A stretch of DNA of 64,000 nt. Source: Opisthorchis felineus. Taxonomy: Eukaryota > Platyhelminthes > Trematoda > Opisthorchiida > Opisthorchiidae. Shown here piece by piece: positions 12,919 to 25,500 of the stretch. The stretch is taken from positions 338,177-402,176 of the forward strand of contig SJOL01007149.1 of NCBI GenBank assembly GCA_004794785.1, given 5' to 3'. Within the stretch, counting starts at the first letter, position 1. Every line of letters begins with the position of its first letter. The notes beneath the pieces are model-generated. The model did not search any database. It was not told where the DNA came from and worked only from the letters and a program-made list of their open reading frames with translations. The translations under genes were made by a program, and so were the position numbers.

Positions 12919-13320
12919 TGAGAATATGCCGTGGTACCAAGAGATAAAGAGAGAATGCTTACGAGACAAGACACATCCATGAAGACATTGGCCAAACAGA
13001 CTGGGACGATTGCACGTATGGTGAGAGAAATAAGAAATCGCGAGAGAACATTGCCAGACAAAGTTAGAAGTTAGAAAAAATGGTCTACCCGAAGCAACAT
13101 GTCAGGGATATGTAGGTGGAAAACACAGCCCAAAACTCTGAAACAACCATACGCACACAACCATGCATGTCGATGATAGCGGATTGATGAGTGTGGAAAC
13201 CGGGACCTCCTAGTGTTCGGTTGCCGTGCGGATTAGAGGCAGTACAACGGACGAGGGTAGTCCCATTCCACCCAAAGAAATCACAATGGTTGACATAAAG
13301 GGCGGACTGAGAGGGACAGA

Positions 13321-13578
13321 TCACATTTCAGCACGTCCTACTTCCTGCTCCATTTTATAATGCTTCAGGTCTGTCAAACTGCGGGCCAGTTCTGACCACT
13401 GTTCAGGCCCAGGTTGGGACAGGGATTCATGAACGGAGCAGATGGTTACACGGCCCTGATTATCTCCAGCGGCTAAGTAGCTACCTGAACTATCCCATCG
13501 ACACTTGTTCAACGCGACGTTACCTCCGGTCCTATCTTGGCCTGCGTGACCCCGAATGGAATGACGTGCACAAGGGAC
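13321..13578 (-). CDS. DYNC1I: Dynein intermediate chain last exon, WD repeat 7 and stop
   Basis: The exon starts after acceptor CTGTTTTCAG in phase 0. Its first codons VPCARHSI continue the vertebrate VPTASI block. [20 protein letters not shown] and [11 protein letters not shown] then match NPALNRVRW...IAVGDSEGQIVIYDV. The C-terminus, [20 protein letters not shown] and AEM, corresponds to the vertebrate FGRTLAEINANRADAEEE tail and ends at an in-frame stop. The loop between SI and LNKCRW is about eight residues longer than in vertebrates. Confidence 0.94.
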   Translation of the reverse strand, partial: VPCARHSIRGHAGQDRTGGNVALNKCRWDSSGSYLAAGDNQGRVTICSVHESLSQPGPEQWSELARSLTDLKHYKMEQEVGRAEM

Positions 13579-16500
13579 CTGAAAACAGAACAGAACCGCA
13601 GAAACAGTTTAAAACTAGCTTGGGCCATGGAAATTAAATGGCAATAAAACCACGACTGATCCACGGCGTTAAGAGGTATCTTATTATAATGAGGTTTGCA
13701 ATAAGCAGCCCACGCCTGTTATATAAACCATATGCTAAGATCGGTGTGTCGCACGCCGTAAATTGTAACATATAACACTTAAGGCGTTGCAATCCGAAAA
13801 AGTATTGGAACGTTTTCACCTGGAAGAATGAGCTAGCTTAGCCAAAACAAGTTGCTTTCGAAAAGAAGAGAGCCAGATTTGTCCCTGGAGCCCATTACCA
13901 GCCACTGCATGGTTACCGGAAGAATAGTGACTTTCCATCCAATGAAGTGGCATACATTTAGTCATTTCAGTCGGGTGATCGCTGTGCAGAGGTCTCAATT
14001 CTAGGAGGGAGAACCAAAGGATCAGGTATTATGTTCATAGCGCTCTATTCCATAATCGATAGAGAATCTGTTTCCAACTCCCCATACTGAACTCACTGAA
14101 CCATTTCGAGCACGACAGTCAACCGCTAGTTAAATTGTAACAAAAAAGGCGCAACGTATAACTGGGTCATGTTGGCGAGGGTAGATATATATCGTCCAAT
14201 TGAGAAAAAACGCCAAATCAGAATGGTATAAGCATTGAGACTTTGAAGAAGGCCGACAAGTGGAGTATTTCACTTGTCTTAACTGGTATGAATAGGGGTT
14301 CCACGTGTTCAGCAAGTGCTCTTTTTGACCAGTTATCTCTACAAGAGAAGGATGAAGCGGGGGGAAAAATGTCTCCGAGTACGTGCTGATTAAATTGTAC
14401 CGATTAGACGCCGACCACTCTACGTTTGTCCAGAGTCCCGCTTATTACACTGCCAAACCCATCGTCTAATGTGTCCACCAAGTTTAGATTTCCTTTGCCT
14501 TCAAAGTCACAACAACAAGTGGAAGACACCTTCACACGAAACTACCCACAAAACTGATGAAACTTCGAATAGCTCACTACTGGTTTCGTCTTCCTTGTGA
14601 CACAGCAGGTAGGCCGATCTATGGATTCCCTTCCGTCTAGGTTCATACTTAAATATCGTTCAAACTAAGAGATAAGGCGGTTCTTCTGCAGTACACTCAA
14701 TGAGAGGATAACTTCAGTTGAGACTCCCGTCACTACCAATTTAGTTTGTAAATAAATGAAAGACTCCGTTCGTGGACGTTTATCAAAGACTCGATAACTA
14801 CATGACTTAGGCCACGTCTCAGTCTACTATGGCTCGTATGACGTGGTTGTACACTACATGCTCCTTCGTGGGAATTCGAATTTTTAATACTGATTTGTAC
14901 ATTCGTTTGGTCGTTAGCTATGTGACGCGTAGTGCAGTTGACAGCAGCGCACGAACGGTCCTTTTATCACAATCCATAATCCCGAACTCAGTCAAGTGGT
15001 TTACCTGGTTCTGGAATGAAGACTCATTTAAAAAGTTGGTGAATTTATTGGGCCAGGAAGAACGGCTGATACTTAAAACCATAGCGATAAAAACCTTTAG
15101 TTGTATCAGGCAGTAAGAAGGCTGTTCTTGCGAAGCTTGTGTGTTTGAAAGACAGCCCATAGGGAATTCTATGTTGGAGTCTGTGACTGGAAAAATCATA
15201 TGGTGCGGACAGTATTCACTCAATGTGGTAACGGGGAAAAAGCATTCGTAGAACGTCCACCGTTGTAGCTAAATTATGATCTGTCATGACAAGATTATAA
15301 AAGCAATAATGAAACAGCAAAAGAAATACGGTCATTCGCAACGACGACGGTGAATTCAAGCAAAGGACCTGTCTGACAAGAGCTTAATTTCAAGTGAGAA
15401 AGAAATGGAACAACTAAGGAAGTCACAGCCCATCACGAGTCGACAAAACAACGTGATGCAAGCATCAACTGCCTCCTTTCCACATATTCGCTCTTCCCCC
15501 TTGTCACTCCGTTGTTAGCGATATGTGCGTAGGCCCATTCTTGAGAAATTCGCCGTCCATTGCCGCTATCTGCAATATCTACAGCTACCTCGGCCACCAC
15601 AGCCACAGAAACTTCGAAATCACTCTTCGAACTGTCGCTCCGTTCATCTGGCAGTCTGAAACAGGCTGGACGAAAGATCCCCCTTGCATGTATGCTGGAC
15701 TCGCTTCCTGTTTTAGTACGGCACTTAAGCACCCAAGATAACGATAATGATAATGATGCGCATCAATCGCACAAGTTATCTCCGTGATCTTATGTTTTCG
15801 CCTACAGTTACAGCTGGGATTGTCAGACATGGAGCCCCTGAAGAAAAAGACAAAACCACCCTTCTGAAAAAATTACACGGTGAAGTAGTCTACTGCATGC
15901 GACGGCAAATCATAGCTGACTGTAGGCTGTAATCGGACAGCTCAGTGGCAAAGTTACCTCAACATCCTGATTGATATTCCACACGTCCAGACGACCGGTA
16001 CCGTCCACCGCCGCAAACACTGCAGGATGGACAGGACTCCAACTAACATCGTACACATAGTCGAAATAGTCCTCGAATGTGTGTAGTGGAGTGTATTCGG
16101 AAGTGGACCATAGGCGGACAGTCCAATCGAGAGATGAGGTAAGGAACAGAGAAGAGAAGTTCATGGCACCGGGACACGGATGAGTCGATATGGCTGTGAT
16201 GGGAGCACAATGACCTTTGTATGGAACGTTACGAGATGCATCGTCCGTGGTTGCTGTGCGACTGTTGCAATAGCACATACAGAAGGGGTTTAGGAATTTG
16301 AAGTTAGAGACAGTATAGTGAAATAAAGCACCATGTTAAAATTAGAAGGAGAGGACTCAAGTTCTCCAAGTGGATACAGTTTATGGACAGTAGCACGTTC
16401 CGCCTCCCTGAAGTCGAATCACAGCAGTGCTAAGGAATGTTTTGTGAACCTATGGTATGGTTTTCAGGAAGGATGTCTAAATGAAGGGCCGAGAACCTCT

Positions 16501-19500
16501 AAAAGCCGTTTACCACTAGTGTATGAGTAGTTAGTCTCGTCAGTAATCAACATAAGTATGCGAAATCAGCTAGACTGACACCTTAAAAGCTTGCGGCTGT
16601 ACATTACAACCATCTCTCATAAACAGCGTTCCCAGATGAGTGAAATCCACCTGGGTTCACGTAGAAGAGTAAACAAACAAGACTGTGCATCAAAGGCGTG
16701 AATATTTGAATAAGAGTAAAATGATTCCTGTAAAAGAACCTAAAAAAAATCAAAATGCGAAAAGACTTCTTATTCGAAATGTACTAAAGTTAGGGAGGAA
16801 ATAGCGCAACTTCGAGACTCGGAGGATACTGACCACTAAGTGTGAGGAAACTTGTGCAGAAAACACTAAAACGGGTCCACGAGGACACGAAGGATGCTTA
16901 GTCTGATCTCTATGCGGTCAGATATAACTAACATGCCAATGGAGTGTAGTACATCCATCCACGATGCAGCGTGACTACTGATCATTGTGTTCCGAGCATC
17001 ACATTACGAATTACCTCTAAAATAAGCAAAACAGGTTGTTCGCAGGTTGTTCCTCCACAACCATGATCCCCACCATCAGTGGGACTTACTCATCACCATC
17101 GTCATCGACAGCATGACATCAGTGTTCAACACTGATGCATCGCTGCGTGCTATTCTTTAAATCAGTGTTATTTTTTCGGATCTTGGTTGAAAAAAGTCAG
17201 TTCTTGCGACAACGATTAGAAGATAATCTACTGAAGAAACACTGGGTGAGTGAACTTGTGAATGGGCAGAGATAAGAGCATCCGATTAGGTAACACCCAT
17301 CATTCGATGTCACCACCAGCAGTAATTCTTACCCAACGTGTGGCCAGGATGCTATAATCCCATACAAGTGATTGGCAGAAGTGGCGACGCCACAACACTG
17401 GGTTCTATGACAAGAGTGTTGTTCATCAAACCGAACAAACTGTTTATACGATTGAAAACATCTGCTTGCGACAAAAATATTTTCACTCAAAGACAAGTGG
17501 ATAAACTGTGGTATCTTCGGGAGGTAATCCACATAGAGGGCATGAACTAAGTAACGTGTCACCTGTCGAAAAGCGGTACTCAGGATCTGCCATAACATTG
17601 GAACAGTGAGCACACAGAGTTCATCTTGTATGTGCCTGTAAAAACGGTTGGGGAACACGCCAAAACGCTCCAGCCATCTGATGGCCGATTAAATTCTGCT
17701 GTAACTCTTGGCGTCGTTACCCATGGAAATCAGTGGTTTGCGTCTTACCACAATTTGGTATGAACAGTAGCTCCAAGGAGACGAATTTCGTTCCGAGAAA
17801 AAGGAACTCAGGTTGCCACATACTATTTCACTGTAGGGGAATCGGTGTAATAATGGCTATGCTGAAATTGCCGGACACTGTGGCTGCTCCTGCTGGAGTT
17901 GGTACCGTTTTCAGCCATCCAGCTAAATGGTCTCTACTTGAATGGTTGCGCGCTGATAGTCACCTCCGTGCGATTCGTTTGGCAGCGTCTCAAATGGTCG
18001 CTGATCGCTGTCCAGGTAGATGATCTGAGACATTTCAGGTCTTTGACAAGCAGTGCGACAGAGCTATATCTGGAATCGGTTGGAATAAGCGACCTCGCAA
18101 TGATGCGATCGGGAAACAAGTTCACACAACAACTCAGAAAGCAATTCATCCAAATAATGCATCCAGCACAGCAAATTAAGGTGACTAAGCTGTGTGTTAC
18201 GCATGCCTAGTTATCGTCTGGCGAGAAGAATGTTACTTTCCGTACCTCATTCAGATGGGTGGAAACCCAGAGATGGGCAGAATACGACATGGCAGAAGGG
18301 ATTTGAAGGAGGTTACGTAAAACCTGGGTGCCGTTGGTGTTGTTACCTTCTAGGATGGGGCTTACGGGACCCTTCCTGTGCTTGGCTGGAAACATCAAAA
18401 GGTATGACGGCTAACCGATGTGAGTGGTCTTTCATGCTACCAGTTTCAATTCAGGTTGTCTGAGTGTTGGAGGTGTAGGCAACTCCAATGTCTTTGGTAT
18501 ACTAGCTTTATGCCCCCCCCTATCCAATTTTTTCTTCTTTGCATAATGAGGCTTTATTAAAATAAACTGGCATGGTTGAATGCAGTGAAGCACGAGTGAT
18601 CTCTGGTGTTGCGGTCAGTGACGATGTAGTCAAAACAAATAACTCTGTCATAGGAAAACGCCTACTTAATATTGAATACGGCAACAAAATCGCTAGAATT
18701 GATAATCTGGGTTGCAGTCGCCCTCTCCCCAACAACAGCCGTTCTGCAATATCATTTTGTCATAAAATCCTAAAGCGTAAGAAGAAGTAACGGACGAAAG
18801 GACCTGGTACCAGCCTATTATCACATGAAAAATGAAAGTACCGAGCGTCTACGTTTAAGATGAAGGTATTATCACACAGGCTGGACTGTGTGCGATCAAG
18901 GTTGTCACACGAAATCCAAGGGGCTGTTTCATCCAGTGAAACCTACTTAGGAGTCTGTCCTACGGATCGGGCTCGAGCTGGTTTGGAGGTTAACAGGCGA
19001 ACTCATGTCGAGAACCCTGAGGTTCGAAACTCAATCGAATAAGCCTGTTTGTGTTTTACCAATCTGGCAGTCTGTTGGGCTTCGAGGTTCCTATGGGTTT
19101 TGCATCGGGTATGCACTGAAATACACCACAGTTGTACGAAACGGGTTCTAACTTAGGAAGAAATCCGTGACATTCCGAAAAGCGGCTCGAAGTAGAACAA
19201 TGCCAGTCTGAGTCTACCAATGACTCCGTGGGATAAAGAATGGGAACAAATAGCAACCACAATTAACCGAACAAGTACGGTAAAACAAAATTAACCACAT
19301 AACACGCATCTTGTAATAGAGAATTGGTTTACGTGGTTGCACGTGATGAACATCTGTTTGTCAGGAGCTCACAATTATCTGATGAAATCAAGCACGATCA
19401 CAAGTTCAGAGCAGCTTTTTAAATAAACACATAGACAGAACTAAGAGCGATAGCAAATAATCAATATAATTGCACTCCCAGGGATATCGCAAAATGTCAA

Positions 19501-22500
19501 GCGACCATTGTTCTAATAGGTAAAGCGAAAGTCTACAGTTGCGACCAGATCAGGTCATTTGAACCAGAATAAATACAGTCTTAACGACATTTGGTCAGAA
19601 GAGTGCAGACCCACACAATCTGCATAGAGATATCAGAAGACAATTTATGTGGAACGGTGCACTTTCGCACATTCCGTGACCATCCATTCATCACAAACAA
19701 GTCATTGCAATCAACGCCTTGCAGTCAGTCCATCGCCTACCAACTCTACGCACAATCAGTACATCACAAAAAAATTAGACCTAGAAAATGGATAAAACCA
19801 TGTGGCTTTCAAAGTTAAGCCGTAAACTGACCCACTCGACAACCCGATCCAATATGTTCGCCAAACACGTTTAACCTTAGTACACCTCCTTCCGTTAGCA
19901 TGGTAGCTGGGTGCTACAGCTGAACGATTATTAGTTGTTTTGTTATTACAGACAACCGCATATTCGTTTATGGCATGGATGAGTCTCTGGCTCACTGAAG
20001 TGGGCTTTAGATGGAGTATTTGCCGAGGCTTTATTGGTGTTTGCGCAGTCGTACTGCGCCCATGTGAGGTTGTGTAAAGTCCTCATTCTTGCAGCATGTG
20101 TTGGCAGCTTGCGGCAACGTTGAAGATTACAGAATCATCACTACGACCCGATACTGTGGTGGATACCTTTCGGACGTGCCTCGTCCAGCGGACTGTGTTC
20201 AAAGATTGTGTCCTAGATTGCCCCTTGGCACCGAACAAAATTGTGTAATCTTTGAAGCAAAGCCCATATTCCGCAATAAAGGGTAGACGTGGTGGCTCCA
20301 GTGAGCAGTAGGAACCACAAAGCTATTCCGAAAGTGGTAGTAACGGCGCACTTTATTACATCGCCTGGGTAGACAAGGGCCGGGGGGGGATAAAACGCTC
20401 AATGGTCACGATTAATGCCTACCCTGGCAGACTTTTGTCTTCCCACTTTCAATGTTTTGAAACGGTATTACTCATGTCCAAGAGTAGCACTGTATTAAAG
20501 CTATCAACACTTTTACCTTACACTTTGACTAAGCCCCAGCTTATCAAATGACCCTAAAGAGCAGACTTTACAGGTAAAGTCCCAGATTTTATTGGCCCTC
20601 AATCACAACGTCATGTGATTACATAATCTGGTTTATTGAACAACTCTAGCCTTGAATGAAAACATAGAGATATCCGAACTCTGATTTGCGTTCTTCATCT
20701 TAGATGTGCATAACTTTTATTCGTGACAACACAATTTCCAAGTCGGCTACAGAGTAACGCAGGAAGACGGAACAAACAGCACGCTAAAGGTGACAGGTGT
20801 GGTGCTCTTCCAAGCGGTACTCAGTGTTTCCTGCAACTAACCATTAAAAAACACCACAAGCTGAAACATCTTTCAGGATGAGTAGAACTAATGCGTTCGC
20901 TTGACGTTTTATCCTCCTGGATGGATTACGTAAAAAACAACTAGGTAGCACCGGTAACTTGTTTATGTACACTAAGAATGAGCAGCTTCCGTGCGATCAG
21001 AACCCGTTCGGCACAGGTAAGCAAACGCTGGAGGGGGACAACACCCCGCTGCCTGCTGAAGTGAGTGAGTCCGCAAAACTGTCTTCACACATTTGCATAC
21101 GCAAAACATACATTGGTCAAAATGCTTTGTAGTAATTCTCGTCTATCACCGTCTGGCCAAGTCCACTCTCCGAAATATCAGCTCACACATAAGCTTCCAG
21201 GCTCCGCTATGCACGAACGACCACCTGTCAGTCTACTTCGGTAAACTTCAAGAAAACCTCGTTTATCTTTTAGTTGGCCGTACACTAAAGTTAACAAGTG
21301 TCAGTCACCCATACGGATTTCACTCATTAGATCGTATCATGCCAAACCAATCAGTCGGTCGGTTACATAGCTATGGGCCATGACAAGGGTTCTTTGGTCT
21401 CAGCTACCACAGTTTCGTTCACAGAGACATGGGGAAACAGCAGGGGAACAGTCAGATACTGGGAATGACAGCCGAATAGGCTACTTGTTACGGATCCCTG
21501 AGGAAGCGACAGGCTACACAGGCATTGACGGCGCAGCGTCACTGACCATATGACTGAGACATGCCCATCGGTGATATGAGCCACTGATGCGTTGAGTATC
21601 GGTGGTGAGGTAACGGTTGTCACCCGACGCAGTTTAATAGTCTGTGCCTTCATACTTCACTGTTAGATCACAGACTATCCAACTCTAGGTTGTTTTCACC
21701 CAGTAGTTGGCTGGACAAAAACAGGCGTGCAAAGTAGACGATTCTCCAACTCACGAAGCATCTGGCTTAGCCAACGTAAACTGTGGAGTGTGTTCAGCTC
21801 TACTATCGCGATACACTTTCCTTTGTATGAAACTATATGACACACTTCGATACTGCTAAGCCAATGTTAGCACGAGATCCAGGTAACTTTTTGGCAACAG
21901 TGATCGTCAAACACCGAAAATTTACGAACACGTATGTACATATACATACTTGGCAATATAGAAGAAAAGTGAGGTTGTGCGAGGGAGCGAAACGAAAAAC
22001 CAGCAATGCACATCGCCAACTCTCGAGCCACATTTGCATAGTGAAAGTACAAACCAGACATCAGTGAGCTGGAGAAGATCCATCACAGCATCAGCTATCC
22101 AGGCAAACTGAAACTAACCTGCTGTGTCGCTGTCCACAATAGGCATTCCCATTCTCGGCCCCAACAGCATAATTATTCACATCATTGGCGAAGAAAGACA
22201 TGCAGGTGGGATAAAGTTCGAAATGTCCACCACCTGTCGCTGAGGGCACCTCACACACTCTGCTCTTTTCGCGCGGTTGGGCCAACATTTCAATATTCCA
22301 TGCACACAACGATCCATCTGAACCGAGGCTGATGATATTGTGTGCATTCTGAGTACCGACCACGGTCACAGCAAACACTGGGTGTGTATGAGCCATCGAA
22401 GTGAGAGGGCTCCGTTGAACTGGTGTTCGCTTGTTGACTCTAAAGTGTGAATGAGAAAGAGTAAACTGACAGACAAGGCGGAGGACAAACAGAAGAAAGC

Positions 22501-25500
22501 ATGTGAGGGCAGATGAATGGTGACCGAATTTCAACCAGGTACTGAAAAGGCGGGGGGGTTGGCGCTGAACAGTGGATACTGGTTAACAAAGGAGTGCAAT
22601 ACGCTGTAAAAACACCAACACAAGGATGAGGGTTCTTTGAAATTGATTCATTTTTTGTGCGCTGAGTGCGAGTGGTGAAAGAAGGGTCATCATAGCCCAC
22701 ACAAGTTTCTTCAGTCAAAAAGCCTAATTAGCAACATAAAATGAAGTGGCGTATGACCGCACTACAGTTGAACAGCGCTCACTGTTATTCAGAGTAACCG
22801 CAGGTTGGTATGAAACGCCATTTATCCCAGTCCTAACACATGCGCAGCGAGCTCATCACTTTTGTGGAATATCTAGCATGCACAAAACTGAGTGAGTTGC
22901 AAATCACCAGGAAACCGGACCAATAACCCAAAATCGAGCATTCTAAATAAGGCTAAAACTAACACTGGAGTTCCAAACCTGACAGTTCCCCTTTCCTACC
23001 GATGATGAGCCCAGAACTTGGAGAAGTCACACACAGTCAACTCCTCCCTGGATAGAGTGAATTCTTTACCCAGCTACTCCTCGAATTTCAGTGGGGTTCT
23101 AATGTCACTTCCCAGTTTTAGTGCGGGGACATCAATGAATAGGATATCTATGTCTCGTGTGACATCGTATCTAGTGCCAAAACATGAATAGGGGCTTTGG
23201 AAAAGCAGCAGGAAGCTGTGTCAGATACTAGCAGAAAATGCTGCGGTCACTGTCAAGCATGCTCTCTTTCATTGGTGGTATCTGCCGCGTCACAATCCTC
23301 GGCCAAATATAGTCTACTTCGGCGGTGGATAAAAAGGCATGAGGCTGGGATGTTAAAAAGGTGAATCAATAGGGACGGAAAGAGCCAAAAAAATAGAGAT
23401 GGGAAGGACAGTCGACTTGAAACAGAGATGTGGTCGTCCAAGGATGAGCGCATTTGTGTTTTGAACCACAAATCGATTCACCACGGGTTCCAATTTGTCT
23501 GTAGTATTTCTTAGGCCTTCACTACATTGGGGCCCTGTTGTAATTGCTGTTCCTATAGAGGAAAATGTTGGTAGCTCAGGTAGCGTAGATGGTCGTTGGC
23601 TTGTTCGCTTGCCCAGCTCAGCGAACAAGCCAACGACCATTGCTCTTCCTCTTTATCAGTTAAACTAACTCCTTGTTTTACTTGCAGGGGTTTGAAAATC
23701 CAGATCTTAATTTCTCAGTTTCACACATTCCAATAGCTGCTAAAATGGACTATTCTTGGTCTGTTCGTCTGTGACGAACGTTAGCAACAATATCGATCAC
23801 ACCATTAATACGTTCCACCTTGTCCCCGTCATCACCTAGGACAGTTTCGCGTTAGCCCTCAGCACAGCCACCTGAGTCGACATTGTGATGCATAGAGAGG
23901 ACAACAAAACCAAAGAAGTTTCATCGAACAGTCAAAAGTAGCGTGAGCAACTCTGTAGATCAATCCTAGTAGAACGTGAATCAACTGATCCATTCGCTAG
24001 GGAATTGGTCTCAGTTGTCAATTGCTAATCGAAGCGAAGTCGAACAAAACACTGGTTATCCCAAACAGCGTTCATAATGCTACTCACCCATGTCAGCTCG
24101 GAAATGCTAGCTTTTAATGGGAGCATCTTGAGTAAGCAATATCGACGAAGTTCGTATGCCCAAAAATCCCCGACACAAACTACCGGTTTGTTTTGAAAAT
24201 ACGAACAGGGAACTGTTTGACCCGCAGTGCCACTGGCTCCACTCCACTGTTCTATTCCCATATATTCCTGGTCATGATGTGGAATTGATGTTTTTTAATA
24301 GTGCAGCTGAAGAGGTGAAACCGAAGTATAGACAACTAGCAGCCTTGGTATTCCTTGTGATAATGAAACTCACTTTAAGTCAGGTACCCAATTAGTTAAG
24401 AAATCCATTATGCATACTCGTACTGCACACTATTCTTCCACTTTGATCGCTTTGAAATATACGTCTGGCAAAATGGGCAACAACCATGGAACACAAATAG
24501 GGACATAAATATTCAATTTATTCGAGAAATTCTAATCCTTCGGGTAGGTGGCCCAGTGATTCTACTGCTGCCACCTATCACTTGCTGTTTCGCTCTTGTT
24601 TGAGCCGCCTCACCTTAGGCCTTATCATCATGCAAAGGACTTTATCTGCAAGAACGCTGTAAACGTTTAGTCCATGGTAAACTTATGTCGAAATGCTGGC
24701 AATTTGTAACGCAGTCCTGCGGTGACACGCAATCCAACCTCGGGCGTATTAACTTTCTTATTCTTTTTCTTCAACTGTAAAAACCATGTGCATGTTGTGC
24801 AGTGGTTACGGCTGCCACAGTCTCGGTCATCGATGATCTGGAGAGGTGGGGATGGATAGCTACGCATTGGAGTCGGTAGATGATGTACTTCAAATGTAGA
24901 CTTTATATTGGGAAGGTCGGGATAGGAAGCTATGCACTGAACGCAACATGTTGAATAAATGTAAGTCATTGAGTGCGCGACGGGGTCATGTCTGTCAATA
25001 TCTCCAAGCGCTGATGTGTCACGTCTCGGGGTTCACATCCAGAGAGACAGAAATAACCAGCGCAATTGAGTTTGTTGGTAATGGCTTCTACGCCACGTTG
25101 TCAAGACATCGCTGGAACTCTTCTGCCTCGTTCCCCCCCACCCCTCCGCATTGCTGTGCGAAAAGGGCTCACCGAGAAAACCGATCGGCTGGCATACGGA
25201 GCACGGAACCAAACCAACATAACCTATGAAGTATGATCAGTCCATCTGTTGTGGGCGTGTTATTTCTTCGGAAAACGATTCGGCGTACTTCAGCACCACT
25301 GATCCGACATTCCAACCAGACTCGAAGAATGCTCAGAAGACATCGATGTTCAAAGTATTTTTAACGTCCTCAGGGCTCAGCAACCAAGTTTTCTGACCCA
25401 CATGACAATATGGAGCGCGCCGCTGCATTTTAAACTCGACAGACAAGATGATGGCACGCCTGTGCCAAAGGCAATGAAGGCTGACGAAGGCTCTTCTGGC

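Larger units (their letters stand above)
10419..13320. other. Region 3' of the dynein gene, mostly unassigned
   Basis: It holds the presumed 3' untranslated part of the dynein gene (from 13320 down) and the weak exon candidate at 11590-11709. The rest shows no gene or known repeat. Confidence 0.4.
16262..22118 (-). other. Dynein intron (5.9 kb) with repeat fragments
   Basis: GT-AG intron holding RTE-like 3' fragments near 17080-17165 and 17870-18575 and SINE pieces at 18971-19130 and 19885-19932. The remaining sequence is unassigned. Confidence 0.85.

Noticed and set aside
16270..16279. Start codon of a separate WD40 gene at 16276-16278
   Set aside because: The ATG lies upstream of a good acceptor, and the sequence downstream continues the dynein propeller exactly from the previous exon.
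21363..21653. RTE 3' end at about 21390-21430
   Set aside because: A short block (AGCTACCACAGTTTCGTTCA) resembles the RTE 3' untranslated region at 53070-53100, but similarity fades after about 30 bases, too little to call an element.
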